Below, in pieces: positions 26,649 to 35,471 of a stretch of DNA of 64,000 nucleotides; position 1 is the stretch's first letter, and every line of letters begins with the position of its first letter. This DNA comes from RGIG3009 sp964390295. Lineage in GTDB: Bacteria > Bacillota > Clostridia > Oscillospirales > Acutalibacteraceae. The position numbers and the translations under genes are program-made. The notes beneath the pieces were generated by a model that did not search any database, was not told the DNA's origin, and was given only the letters and a program-made list of their open reading frames with translations. The DNA is taken from assembly GCA_964390295.1 (NCBI GenBank), contig CAYMHR010000001.1:62001-126000 (forward strand), in the 5' to 3' direction.

Positions 26649-26921
26649 TTACTTCGTGGTTTTGGAACCGACGTGACCGCGGAAGGTACGGGTGGGGGCG
26701 AACTCGCCCAGCTTGTGACCGACCATATCCTCGGTGATGTACACCGGCACGTGCTTACGTCCGTCGTGCACCGCGATGGTGTGACCGACGAAATCCGGGA
26801 AAATCGTGGAAGCGCGGCTCCACGTTTTGAGAATGCGCTTTTCCCCGGCCTTGTTCATTTCCTGAATCCTTTTCAACAGAACGGGCTGTACGAAAGGACC
26901 CTTCTTTACGCTTCTACCCAT
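26649..26921 (-). CDS. rpsS: 30S ribosomal protein S19
   Basis: 90 residues with MGRSVKKGPFVQP and HDGRKHVPVYITEDMVGHKLGEFAPTR (first part quoted as HDGRKHVPVYI). Forms the head bridge with S13. Confidence 0.97.
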   Translation of the reverse strand: MGRSVKKGPFVQPVLLKRIQEMNKAGEKRILKTWSRASTIFPDFVGHTIAVHDGRKHVPVYITEDMVGHKLGEFAPTRTFRGHVGSKTTK

Positions 26922-26941
26922 AAAAATGAATCTCCTTTCGC

Positions 26942-27772
26942 TTACTTGCCGTTACGGCGCTTCACGATGAACTTATCGGAAGCCTTGTGGTTCTTGCGGG
27001 TCTTATAACCCAGCGCCGGCTTACCCCACGGGGTAACGGGGCCGGAACGACCGATGGGCGATTTGCCTTCACCACCGCCGTGCGGGTGATCGCAGGGGTT
27101 CATGACGGAACCGCGAACGGTCGGACGCCAACCCATGTGACGCTTGCGGCCGGCCTTACCGATCTTGACGTTCTCGTGATCGAGATTACCGACCTGACCG
27201 ACGGTTGCCATGCAGTTCAGCGGAATGTTGCGCATTTCGCCAGAGGGCAGGCGGATCATGGCGAGGTTATTTTCCTTGCCGACCAGCTGCGCCATCACGC
27301 CGGCGGCGCGGGCAAGCTGTGCGCCCTTACCCGGATACAGCTCGACGTTGTGGATGAACGTACCGGTAGGGATGTTCATCAGAGGCAACGCGTTGCCGGG
27401 CTTGATGTCCGCTTCGGCACCGGAGGCGATCACATCGCCAACGGACAGGCCCTGCGGAGCAACGATATAGCGCTTTTCGCCATCTTCGTACTGTACCAAA
27501 GCGATGTTAGCGCTGCGGTTCGGGTCATACTCCAGAGTCAGGACGGTGGCGTTACCCAGCTTGTTGCGCTTAAAATCGATGATGCGGTACTTACGACGGT
27601 TTCCGCCGCCGCGATGGCGGACGGTAATGCGACCGTAGCTGTTACGGCCGGATTTTTTCTCCAAAGGAGCCAACAGGCTCTTTTCCGGCTCCACCTTGGA
27701 CAGACCGCTGTAGTCCAGTACGGACATACCGCGGCGTCCCGGCGTTGTCGGTTTGTACAATTTCGTAGCCAT
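26942..27772 (-). CDS. rplB: 50S ribosomal protein L2
   Basis: 276 residues. RNA-binding and SH3-like domains; the conserved NPCDHPHGGGEGKSPIGR contains the histidine near the peptidyl transferase centre. ATG at 27772 by homology; the frame is open upstream but enters the structured rplW-rplB gap. Confidence 0.98.
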   Translation of the reverse strand: MATKLYKPTTPGRRGMSVLDYSGLSKVEPEKSLLAPLEKKSGRNSYGRITVRHRGGGNRRKYRIIDFKRNKLGNATVLTLEYDPNRSANIALVQYEDGEKRYIVAPQGLSVGDVIASGAEADIKPGNALPLMNIPTGTFIHNVELYPGKGAQLARAAGVMAQLVGKENNLAMIRLPSGEMRNIPLNCMATVGQVGNLDHENVKIGKAGRKRHMGWRPTVRGSVMNPCDHPHGGGEGKSPIGRSGPVTPWGKPALGYKTRKNHKASDKFIVKRRNGK

Positions 27773-27802
27773 TCGATTCACTCTCCTATTTTTTGGCTTA
27801 GC

Positions 27803-27838
27803 GGGACACGGCCGCTTCCTCGGTACGAGGGGTGTCCC
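27803..27838 (-). promoter_or_regulatory. Stem-loop in the rplW-rplB intergenic region
   Basis: On the minus strand a basal stem GGGACAC...GTGTCCC (27832-27838 with 27803-27809) encloses a second hairpin CCTCG-TAC-CGAGG (27818-27830). It lies in a 101-bp gap, long for this operon, 31 bp before the rplB start, with no T-tract. It could be a regulatory or processing element. Confidence 0.45.
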
Positions 27839-27873
27839 ATACGTTGCCAGACCGTTGTGTCTTCGGCCGTTGA

Positions 27874-28164
27874 TTAGAACATACCGTCGAAGAACTCGAT
27901 GGTCTTGGAGTCGGCCTTCAACGTCACGATGGCTTTCTTCCAATCGGAAGTGTAGCCGACGTTGCGACCCATGCGGCGCTGATGACCTTTCATGCTAACA
28001 GTGTTGACCTTATCGACCTTAACGCCGAAGATTTCTTCCACCGCTTTTGCAATCTCGATCTTGTTGGCACGGCCGTCCACGCGGAAGGTGTACTTCTTAT
28101 CGGCCAGCATGGAAACTGCCTTTTCCGTAATGACGGGCGCCAAAATGATGTCACGAGCGTTCAT
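27874..28164 (-). CDS. rplW: 50S ribosomal protein L23
   Basis: 96 residues; docking site for trigger factor and SRP. IILAPVITEKAVSML and KIEIAKAVEEIFGVKVDKVNT are typical. ATG overlaps the rplD stop by one base (TAATG). Confidence 0.98.
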   Translation of the reverse strand: MNARDIILAPVITEKAVSMLADKKYTFRVDGRANKIEIAKAVEEIFGVKVDKVNTVSMKGHQRRMGRNVGYTSDWKKAIVTLKADSKTIEFFDGMF

Positions 28165-28787
28165 TATGCGTACACCTCCTCAATCTTGGCAACCGCGTCC
28201 TTCAGTACGATAAACGTATCGCAGTTGAGAACGTCGTACACGTTCAGGGTGTTGACCAGCGTGGTCTTAACACCGGGAACGTTGCGAGCGGACAAAACGA
28301 CTTTTTCGTCCTTTTCAGGAAGAACGATCAGCACCTTTTTGTTGGCGTCGAGTGCGTTCAGCATCTCAACCACCGACTTGGTGCGGATGGTTTCGAGCGT
28401 CAGCGCATCCAGCACCACCATCTCACCGTTAGCCACCTTGGAGGAGAAGGCCGACTTCATAGCAAGACGGCGAACCTTCTTCGGCAGCACGTAGGTGTAG
28501 CTGCGAGGCTTCGGGCCAAGGGCGATACCGCCGTGAGTCCACTGCGGCGAACGGGTCGAGCCCTGACGAGCGTGACCGGTGCCCTTTTGTCTCCAGGGCT
28601 TGCGGCCGCCGCCGCTCACCTCGGAACGGGTAAGGGTGGATTGCGTGCCCTGGCGCTGATTGGCCAGGTAGTTGACAACGGCGCTGTGCAGCACGGTGGC
28701 ATTGGGCTCGATACCGAAAACGGCATCCGATAGCTCCATGGTACCGGTCTGCTTGCCGGTCATATCAAACGTAGTAACTGTAGCCAT
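28164..28787 (-). CDS. rplD: 50S ribosomal protein L4
   Basis: 207 residues with the extended loop KPWRQKGTGHARQGSTRSPQ (tunnel constriction) and the globular domain. In E. coli L4 represses its own operon; the long leader upstream of rpsJ would be the place for such control, but no known L4 site was recognised. Confidence 0.98.
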   Translation of the reverse strand: MATVTTFDMTGKQTGTMELSDAVFGIEPNATVLHSAVVNYLANQRQGTQSTLTRSEVSGGGRKPWRQKGTGHARQGSTRSPQWTHGGIALGPKPRSYTYVLPKKVRRLAMKSAFSSKVANGEMVVLDALTLETIRTKSVVEMLNALDANKKVLIVLPEKDEKVVLSARNVPGVKTTLVNTLNVYDVLNCDTFIVLKDAVAKIEEVYA

Positions 28788-28806
28788 GATTCATTTCCTC
28801 CTTCCC

Positions 28807-29436
28807 TTACGCCTTCACGGAATCGGAAATCAGAACCAAGCCGCCGCGAGGACCGGGAACCGCGCCCTTAATAGCGATCAGGTTATTTTCCGCGTCCACC
28901 TTGACGACGGTGAGATTCTGAACGGTTACGCGTTCAGCGCCCAGGTGACCGGCGCCCTTCATGCCCTTAAACACACGAGCGGGATCGATCACACCCAGCG
29001 AACCGGCGTGGCGAGCCACAGGGCCGGTACCGTGGGATTCCTTCAGACGGCTGTGGTTCCAGCGCTTAATCACGCCGGCGTAACCTTTACCCTTGCTCAC
29101 GCCGGACACGTCAACCGCGTCGCCGCAGGCGAAGGTGTCTGCCTTGACGATATCGCCCACGTTGTAGGCGTCGCAATCGCCGAAGCGGAACTCTCTGAGA
29201 GTCTTTTTCGGTGCAACGTCAGCCTTGTCGAAGTGACCCTTCATAGGCTTGTTCACGCGTTGCGCCTTGACGTCGCCGAAGCCGAGCTGCACTGCCGTGT
29301 AGCCGTCGTTTTCGGCCGTCTTTTTCTGAACAACGACACAGGGGCCGGCCTCAATGACCGTGACCGGGACGACGTTGCCCTTTTCGTCGAAGATCTGCGT
29401 CATGCCGACCTTCTTGCCGATGATGCCTTTTTGCAT
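28807..29436 (-). CDS. rplC: 50S ribosomal protein L3
   Basis: 209 residues; MQKGIIGKKVGMTQIFDEKG start and the GTGPVARHAGSLGV / GHLGAERVTVQNL tip region reaching the peptidyl transferase centre. Preceded by an 88-bp gap after rpsJ. Confidence 0.98.
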   Translation of the reverse strand: MQKGIIGKKVGMTQIFDEKGNVVPVTVIEAGPCVVVQKKTAENDGYTAVQLGFGDVKAQRVNKPMKGHFDKADVAPKKTLREFRFGDCDAYNVGDIVKADTFACGDAVDVSGVSKGKGYAGVIKRWNHSRLKESHGTGPVARHAGSLGVIDPARVFKGMKGAGHLGAERVTVQNLTVVKVDAENNLIAIKGAVPGPRGGLVLISDSVKA

Positions 29437-29524
29437 TGTCTATACCTCCTTGGTTATTGGTTCCCACACGGGAACGTGACCTCGCTGGAACGGAACCGAA
29501 GGCAGCGCCTTCGTCAAACCGGCA

Positions 29525-29836
29525 TTACAGTTTGATTTCGATTTCCACGCCGGCGGGGAGTTCAAGGCCCATAAGAGCCTCGACCGTTTTGTTCGAGGGC
29601 CGCAGGATGTCGATCAAACGCTTGTGCGTACGGGATTCGAACTGTTCGCGGGAATCCTTGTACTTGTGCACGGCACGCAGGATGGTGACGACTTCCTTCT
29701 CCGTGGGGAGCGGCACCGGGCCGGAAACGCGAGCACCAGTACGGCGAGCGGTCTCCACGATCTTTTCGGCGGATTGATCCACCAGCTGATGATCGTAGCC
29801 CTTAATACGAATACGGATCTTTTCTTTGACTGCCAC
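29525..29836 (-). CDS. rpsJ: 30S ribosomal protein S10
   Basis: 103 residues, KEKIRIRIKGYDHQLVDQSA to LPAGVEIEIKL; also the NusE antitermination partner of NusB. GTG at 29836 follows AAGGAGG by nine bases and gives the standard length. First gene of the S10-spc-alpha cluster. Confidence 0.98.
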   Translation of the reverse strand: MAVKEKIRIRIKGYDHQLVDQSAEKIVETARRTGARVSGPVPLPTEKEVVTILRAVHKYKDSREQFESRTHKRLIDILRPSNKTVEALMGLELPAGVEIEIKL

Positions 29837-30203
29837 TGAAAAACGCCTCCTTAATTTGTTGAGTTGGCGGGCGACGCCAAAACCGCACACTCTGCCGGGT
29901 GTTCCCACACCGGCGTTTATAAAACCGGATGCTCGTTGGGTTCAAGCTCCGGGTGCGATGATAGCGCCTTGAAAAAGGCCGTGACAGACCTGCGCCGCAA
30001 GTACGCAAAGACAGTGTGCAACCCACTGCCGAGAGTGGTCTGACCAGTAGCTATTCCTGTCGCCCGGTTTGAAATCGGACATGCTCGGCGGAAAAACCGA
30101 CCCGTTGCAAGGGCCGCAACCTCCCGCGTCATCGCTTGTTGTGCAGTCTGCATGATGGCGAAAAGGGCGCACTATGCCCTACTTTCCATAATCATGCCTT
30201 GAT
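29837..30203 (-). promoter_or_regulatory. Long 5' leader of the S10 operon
   Basis: About 360 nt of transcribed, apparently non-coding sequence before rpsJ. Small hairpins are visible, such as CCACT-N6-AGTGG (30023-30038) and GTTGC...GCAAC further upstream, but no T-tract terminator. A 78-codon open frame (ATG 30153) lacks a convincing ribosome site and is probably chance. The length suggests a regulatory RNA, perhaps for autogenous control by a ribosomal protein; the class is not recognised. Confidence 0.45.
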
Positions 30204-30232
30204 ATTGTACTGCAAACGAAAAGAAAAATCAA
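30204..30232 (-). promoter_or_regulatory. Promoter of the S10 ribosomal operon
   Basis: TTGATT (30227-30232), 17 bp, TACAAT (30204-30209) on the minus strand with AT-rich sequence upstream. It probably drives the 16-kb cluster from rpsJ to rplQ. Confidence 0.8.
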
Positions 30233-30303
30233 GTGTTTTTCGAAAAATAATTGAAAAATTTTCTTTATTACCTTATTTGTATATAGTCGCCACGGGAACA
30301 CCA

Positions 30304-30333
30304 CAAAAAAGAGGGGGCTTACCCCCTCTTTTT
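30304..30333 (-). terminator. Terminator of the aromatic amino acid operon
   Basis: GAGGGGG-CTTA-CCCCCTC (30311-30328) with A- and T-runs on both sides, so potentially bidirectional. It lies directly after the aroQ stop. Confidence 0.9.
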
Positions 30334-30335
30334 GC

Positions 30336-30779
30336 TTACGTAGCGGAGCTTGCCCGCTCCAACAGAATATCCATCGCCTCACAGTAGCCGTCAAAACCCT
30401 TGCCGCACACCGTTGCCACGCAAGCCGGGCTGACATACGAATGGCGGCGAAACTCCTCCCGGCTGTGAATATCGGAGATGTGCACTTCCACCGCCGGAAT
30501 CGCCACGGCCTTCAGCGCGTCCAGAATCGCCACGCTAGTGTGCGTATACGCCGCCGGGTTGATGACGATACCGTCCACACCGTCAAAATACGCCTGCTGG
30601 ATAGCATCCACCAGCGCACCTTCGTGGTTGGACTGTACAAAGGACACCGCCACCCCACGCGCTTCCGCGTAGGCCGTAATTTTCCGTACCAGCGCGTCAT
30701 AGGTCTGCGCGCCGTAAATTGCCGGCTCACGCACACCCAACAAATTCAGATTAGGCCCGTTAATAATCAACAGTTTCAC
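30336..30779 (-). CDS. aroQ: 3-dehydroquinate dehydratase, type II
   Basis: 147 residues; converts 3-dehydroquinate to 3-dehydroshikimate (shikimate step 3). IINGPNLNLLGVREPAIYG includes the Asn/Tyr/Arg active-site loop, INPAAYTHTS and EVHISDIHSREEFRRHSY complete the site. Usual type II dodecamer subunit length. Overlaps the aroE-aroK stop by four bases and is the last gene of the operon. Confidence 0.98.
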   Translation of the reverse strand: MKLLIINGPNLNLLGVREPAIYGAQTYDALVRKITAYAEARGVAVSFVQSNHEGALVDAIQQAYFDGVDGIVINPAAYTHTSVAILDALKAVAIPAVEVHISDIHSREEFRRHSYVSPACVATVCGKGFDGYCEAMDILLERASSAT

Positions 30780-32002
30780 GCCAACACCTCCAAAATTCGG
30801 TCACAAGTCGCACGCGGATCATCGTCCACTGTCACAGCGTGTGTTGCTACCTGCTGATATAGCGGCAATCGCTCCTCGTACATCGTGCGTAGCGTCGCCA
30901 CACCGCCTTGCGACAACGGACGGCCACCGGTCGCCAGTTGTTCCACCGGTCGCTTCAAAAATATCACGACGCCGTTTTGCCGCAATGCCAATCGGTTGTT
31001 TTCACGCAGAATGGCGCCACCACCGGTGGCGATTACCCGGCCGAGTTGTTGCCCGGCACGGTGCACCACCTGCTCCTCACAGTCACGAAACACCGCCTCG
31101 CCTTTATCGGCGATCAGCTCCTGGATCGTGCAACCGGCCTCCTGCTCCACCAGCGCGTCGGTGTCAATCAGCGGCTTGCCCAACCGCTCGGACAGCAACC
31201 GTCCCACGGTGCTTTTTCCACAGCCGGGCATTCCCACCAACACCACATTTTCAAACCGTCGCTCCATATCGCGCACGGTGTCGTCGATGAGCGCATCGGG
31301 CAGAGCGCGATCGAAAAACAGCTCGGCCGCGCGTTTTCCCTGTGCCACCAGCATGACCAGCCCGTTTACCGCAAGGATCCCGCGCCGCTCTGCCTCCAAC
31401 AACAACCGCGTTTTCAGCGGATTGTAAATGATGTCCACCACCGCCCGGCACGCCGGAAACTGCGACAGCTCCAACGGTGCCGCACCATTGCCCGGAAACA
31501 TTCCAACCGGCGTGGTGTTGACGATCACTTCGGCATCGGCATGACGCTCCAAATTGCCGTAGTGGTCGTCTCCATGACGCGAGATGACCACTACCTCACG
31601 TGCCTGCAAATCGTGCAATACGCAGCACGCCGTCACCGACGAGCCGCCGCTCCCCAGCACCAGCACCTTGTTGCCCGCCACAGGGACGTGGTGCTTCTCC
31701 AACAGGGTGCGAAAGCCAAAATAATCGGTGTTGTAGCCGCGCACAGCATCACCGTCAAACCGAATGGTATTGACACTGCCGATGCGCCGTGCCGTTTCGT
31801 CCAACTCGTCGCAAAACGCCATCACGTCTTTTTTGTACGGAATGGTCACGTTGACGGCGCGAAAACCGGGCGCGGCAAAAAAGTCAGCCAGCTCCTCCGG
31901 CGTTTTTTCAATCAGCTCGTAGGGATAGTCCCCGAAATAGCTGTGAATCTGCGGCGACAGGCTGTGCCCCAGCCGTCCACCGAGTAAGCCGAACCGCTCC
32001 AT
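30776..32002 (-). CDS. Shikimate dehydrogenase-shikimate kinase fusion (AroE-AroK)
   Basis: 408 residues joining two consecutive pathway enzymes. Residues 1-245: AroE with SLSPQIHS shikimate loop, NVTIPYKKDV (catalytic Lys), NTDYFGF (Asp) and the GSGGSS nucleotide-binding turn. Residues 250-408: AroK with Walker A GMPGCGKST, IDTDALVE and ATGGGAI. All key residues are present in both halves. AroE reduces 3-dehydroshikimate with NADPH and AroK phosphorylates the product with ATP, so substrate channelling is conceivable. Starts within the pheA stop (TAATG). A two-gene arrangement is the usual state; this fusion appears genuine because the frame runs through a plausible linker. Confidence 0.95.
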   Translation of the reverse strand: MERFGLLGGRLGHSLSPQIHSYFGDYPYELIEKTPEELADFFAAPGFRAVNVTIPYKKDVMAFCDELDETARRIGSVNTIRFDGDAVRGYNTDYFGFRTLLEKHHVPVAGNKVLVLGSGGSSVTACCVLHDLQAREVVVISRHGDDHYGNLERHADAEVIVNTTPVGMFPGNGAAPLELSQFPACRAVVDIIYNPLKTRLLLEAERRGILAVNGLVMLVAQGKRAAELFFDRALPDALIDDTVRDMERRFENVVLVGMPGCGKSTVGRLLSERLGKPLIDTDALVEQEAGCTIQELIADKGEAVFRDCEEQVVHRAGQQLGRVIATGGGAILRENNRLALRQNGVVIFLKRPVEQLATGGRPLSQGGVATLRTMYEERLPLYQQVATHAVTVDDDPRATCDRILEVLA

Positions 32003-33144
32003 TACACGACCTCGACGTAGCTACCGAGATACTGGAACTGGTCCGACTCGGCCTGCAACTGCGACAACAGATTTTCAAACGCTTCGGAATACACGGAGAC
32101 CTCGACGTCGAAATAGAACATGAACTCAAAATCACGACCAGGCAGTGGGCGGCTTTCCAGCTTCAACAGGTTGATGCCGAGCGAGTAGAATTTCGACAGG
32201 ATGCCGTGCAAAGCGCCCGGCTTGTGCGGCAAAACCAGCATCAGGCTGGTGCGGTTGGCGCCGGGGTAAATTTCCAGCGGCTTGGCAATGCAGATGAACC
32301 GCGTGTAGTTGTTATCCACGTTGGTCAGCGCCGTTTCCAGCACGTCTAGACCGTACAGCTTGGCGCAGGATTCCGACGAGATCGCCGCCACGTCGGTTCG
32401 ACCACTTTCCGCCACCGTCTTGGCGGCCATGGCGGTATTTTCGCACACGTGCACACGCACGTCCTTCAAGCCCTGCAAAAACTCGCTGCACTGCTGAATC
32501 GCCTGCTCATGCGAATAAATATCGCGCACGCCGGACAGCGTCGTCCCCTTGGGAGCAAGCAACACGTGCGATACGTGCAACCGCGTACTGCGAACAACGT
32601 GAAAATTGTACTTCATCATTAAATCGTAGATGTGATTCACCGACCCGGCCGCGCTGTTTTCCAACGGCAATACACCGTAGCGGCACAGCCCCTTGTCCAC
32701 CGCGTGGAACACGCCCTCGAAGCTATTCATATACACGATATTCGCGGCAGGAAACAGCTTGTCACAGGCAAGCTGAGAATACGCACCCTCCACGCCCTGG
32801 CACGCCACCAGCGCCCGTTCGGGGAACACTTTGTCGGTGTTCTCGATGCCGCCGCGAATCTTCTCCAGCAGAGCACCGTCAAAACCGAGCCGGTGGTTTT
32901 GATACGACCGGCTGAGACTCAAAATCAGGTTATACAGCACTCGCGTTTGCGATTCCAATTCCTCGCCGGCCAGCTCCGACACACGCTCCAATAATTGGCG
33001 CTCACGCATCGGGTCCAGCACCGGGCGGCCGCTTTGCTTCTTTTCGTCCGCCACCTGCGCCGCCACCTGCATCCGCTGAACAAACAGTGCCACCAGCTTT
33101 TCGTCGATGTTATCGATCTCCTGCCGTAATTCTTCCATACCCAT
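32002..33144 (-). CDS. pheA: Bifunctional chorismate mutase/prephenate dehydratase
   Basis: 380 residues: AroQ-type chorismate mutase (1-90; LRQEIDNIDEKLVALFVQRM), prephenate dehydratase (about 105-285; GVEGAYSQLA, NSAAGSVNHIYDLM) and a C-terminal ACT domain (GALHGILSKFYSLGINLLKLESRP) that senses Phe. It directs chorismate to phenylpyruvate. AGGAGG precedes ATG. Product-feedback through the ACT domain would add to the leader attenuation of this operon. Confidence 0.97.
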   Translation of the reverse strand: MGMEELRQEIDNIDEKLVALFVQRMQVAAQVADEKKQSGRPVLDPMRERQLLERVSELAGEELESQTRVLYNLILSLSRSYQNHRLGFDGALLEKIRGGIENTDKVFPERALVACQGVEGAYSQLACDKLFPAANIVYMNSFEGVFHAVDKGLCRYGVLPLENSAAGSVNHIYDLMMKYNFHVVRSTRLHVSHVLLAPKGTTLSGVRDIYSHEQAIQQCSEFLQGLKDVRVHVCENTAMAAKTVAESGRTDVAAISSESCAKLYGLDVLETALTNVDNNYTRFICIAKPLEIYPGANRTSLMLVLPHKPGALHGILSKFYSLGINLLKLESRPLPGRDFEFMFYFDVEVSVYSEAFENLLSQLQAESDQFQYLGSYVEVV

Positions 33145-33156
33145 GACAGTTCCTCC

Positions 33157-34221
33157 TTAAATCAAATAATCACACAATACGATCGCACAAGCCGCCTCCA
33201 CACACGGCACGGCGCGCGGCACAATACACGGATCGTGCCGTCCCCGAATGGTCAGTGGCTCCATCGCACCGGTACGCCGGTTCAGCGTCACCTGCTCCTT
33301 CGCAATGGAGGGAGTGGGCTTAAACGCCGCACGAAATATCAGCGGCATACCGGTGCTGATACCGCCCAACACGCCGCCGTGGCGGTTGGTCGTGGTGCGA
33401 ACGGCATCGCCGTCCGTGCAATAGCAATCGTTGTTTTGCGAACCGCGCAACGCGGCGGCTTCAAAGCCGTTACCGAACTCAATGCCACGCACCGCCGGGA
33501 TTCCGAATACGGCTGCTGCCAGCTGGTTTTCCAATCCGTCGAAAATCGGGTCTCCAATTCCGGCGGGCAGACCGACCGCCGCGCACTCGACGATGCCGCC
33601 CACCGAGTCACCCTCGGCATGGGCCTGCTCAATCACGGCACGCATAGCTTCTTCGGCTACCGCGTCACGCACCGGAAAAAGTGCGTCGGAAAAGTCCGCC
33701 GGGGTCACGCTCACCGCGTCAAACGGCGTATCCTGAATGCCGCCGATCGCCGCAATATGTGCGCCGATCGCAATGCCACGCGTTGCCAAATATTGCAGAC
33801 ACAGCCCCCCTGCCACGCACAACGCCGCCGTCAGCCGCCCGGAAAAATGACCGCCGCCGCGCACGTCTTGAGCACCGCCATAGCGCACGTCCGCCGGATA
33901 ATCGGCATGAGAGGGGCGCGGCTGATCGCGTAGCTCGCGGTAATCCTCGGAACGTGTATTGGCGTTACGAATCAATGCACAGATCGGCGCGCCACAGGTC
34001 ACGCCGTTCACCAAACCGCTGACAAATTCCACCTCGTCCGCTTCGCGTCTCGGCGTGGAAAACGCCGACTGTCCCGGAGCGCGTCGGTGCATAAATGCGC
34101 CCAACGCCGCCTCATCCACGGAAAACCCGGCAGGAAACCCATCAATCACCACGCCGATCGCCTCAGCGTGGGATTGCCCGAAAATACTAACCTTTAGTTT
34201 TCGCCCGAATACGGAGGACAT
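33157..34221 (-). CDS. aroC: Chorismate synthase
   Basis: 354 residues; FMN-dependent trans-elimination of phosphate from EPSP to chorismate. GQSHAEAIGVVIDGFPAG, RPSHADYPADVRYG and GGGHFSGRLTAALCVAGG signatures, conserved His residues and RHDPCIVPRAVPCVEAA are intact. It overlaps the aroA 3' end by 28 bp. Confidence 0.98.
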   Translation of the reverse strand: MSSVFGRKLKVSIFGQSHAEAIGVVIDGFPAGFSVDEAALGAFMHRRAPGQSAFSTPRREADEVEFVSGLVNGVTCGAPICALIRNANTRSEDYRELRDQPRPSHADYPADVRYGGAQDVRGGGHFSGRLTAALCVAGGLCLQYLATRGIAIGAHIAAIGGIQDTPFDAVSVTPADFSDALFPVRDAVAEEAMRAVIEQAHAEGDSVGGIVECAAVGLPAGIGDPIFDGLENQLAAAVFGIPAVRGIEFGNGFEAAALRGSQNNDCYCTDGDAVRTTTNRHGGVLGGISTGMPLIFRAAFKPTPSIAKEQVTLNRRTGAMEPLTIRGRHDPCIVPRAVPCVEAACAIVLCDYLI

Positions 34222-35471
34222 ACGCTCATCTCTCTTTCCGCAAATTCCTTAAAGAAGCCCGGATACGACTTTCGTACCGCTTCGGCGCCGTCGATCGTCA
34301 CTGGTTGTTCACAAATGCACGCCGCCACCGCCGCCGCCATGGCGATGCGATGGTCGTTGCAGGCATCCACCCGACCACCACGCAACCGTCCGGTACCATA
34401 CACTGTCAGACTATCCTCGCCCATCATTACCCGACCGCCCAACGCAGTCAGCAGGGCGTGCACACTGCACAGTCGATCACTTTCCTTCAATCGCAGACGG
34501 CGCGCGTTACCGATCACCGTTCGTCCGGGAACGGCGGCGGCCAGCACCGCCAAAATCGGCACCAAATCGGGAATTTGCGACGCATCCACCCTCAAGGGAT
34601 GACGCAATGTGCCGCCTACGGTCAACGTGCCGTCTTCATCCGCCGTCACCGTTGCTCCGGCCTCCCGAAGCAGTGCCGCAATCGCGCGGTCTCCCTGCAA
34701 CGAATCGAGATTCAAGCCACTGACAGCCAAGCCACCCTGCGGTGCCAACGCCCCGGCAACCAGCCAAAACGCACCGTTGGACCAGTCGCCCTCTGCAACA
34801 ATCTGCCCCGGCGACCGGTAGCCGCCTGCCGGCACCGAAAACGTGCCGTCGCGCTCCGTCACCGCTACGCCAAAGCGGCGCATCGCCGCCACGGTCAAGT
34901 CAATATAGGGACGCGATTCCACCGTGCCGGTCGCAGCGATCTCGCAAGCATGACCCAACAGCGGTGCCGCCAACAGTAGACCGCTGATAAACTGCGAGCT
35001 AACCCCACCGTCAATAACGAATCGCTCGCCGGTCAGGGTTCCCGTCACCGTCAGCGGAAACGTCCCCTGCGGAGACAGCGTACAACCGTTCGCTTGTAAC
35101 GTTTCGTACAGCGGCGAGAGTGGCCGTTCTGCCAACCGCCCGCGTCCGGTAAACCGGGCACCGCCCAGCGCCGCCGCCACGGGGAGTAAAAGCCGCAACG
35201 TCGAGCCGCTTTCGCCGCAATCCAGCAAGGCGTTCCGCGGCACCACGGAAATCGGACGAACGGTGAACCGCTCCGGCGTACCCTCCACCGTCGCCCCCAG
35301 CGCCCGTAGACACCGAACGGTCGCGTCGATATCCTGCGACCCGGTGCCGTGCTCCAGCACCGTCGGCGCATCCGCCAACGCCGCACAAATCAGCAACCGG
35401 TGAAGCACCGATTTGGAGGCCGGCGCCGTGACGTTTCCTGTCGGCACGCCGCCGCAAATCGTCACCGTCAT
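34194..35471 (-). CDS. aroA: EPSP synthase (3-phosphoshikimate 1-carboxyvinyltransferase)
   Basis: 425 residues; transfers enolpyruvate from PEP to shikimate-3-phosphate. The N-terminal APASKSVLHRLLICAAL (Lys-Ser-Arg), GESGSTLRLLLPVAAALGG and C-terminal RLRLKESDRL and CNDHRIAMA motifs are all present. Residue GESGSTLR reads like a standard glyphosate-site variant with Glu-Ser before Gly. Overlaps aroB by four bases (ATGA). Confidence 0.97.
   Translation of the reverse strand: MTVTICGGVPTGNVTAPASKSVLHRLLICAALADAPTVLEHGTGSQDIDATVRCLRALGATVEGTPERFTVRPISVVPRNALLDCGESGSTLRLLLPVAAALGGARFTGRGRLAERPLSPLYETLQANGCTLSPQGTFPLTVTGTLTGERFVIDGGVSSQFISGLLLAAPLLGHACEIAATGTVESRPYIDLTVAAMRRFGVAVTERDGTFSVPAGGYRSPGQIVAEGDWSNGAFWLVAGALAPQGGLAVSGLNLDSLQGDRAIAALLREAGATVTADEDGTLTVGGTLRHPLRVDASQIPDLVPILAVLAAAVPGRTVIGNARRLRLKESDRLCSVHALLTALGGRVMMGEDSLTVYGTGRLRGGRVDACNDHRIAMAAAVAACICEQPVTIDGAEAVRKSYPGFFKEFAEREMSVCPPYSGEN

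Noticed and set aside
29917..30153. 78-codon minus-strand ORF in the S10 leader
   Set aside because: No convincing ribosome binding site, no recognisable protein and located in a probable regulatory leader.
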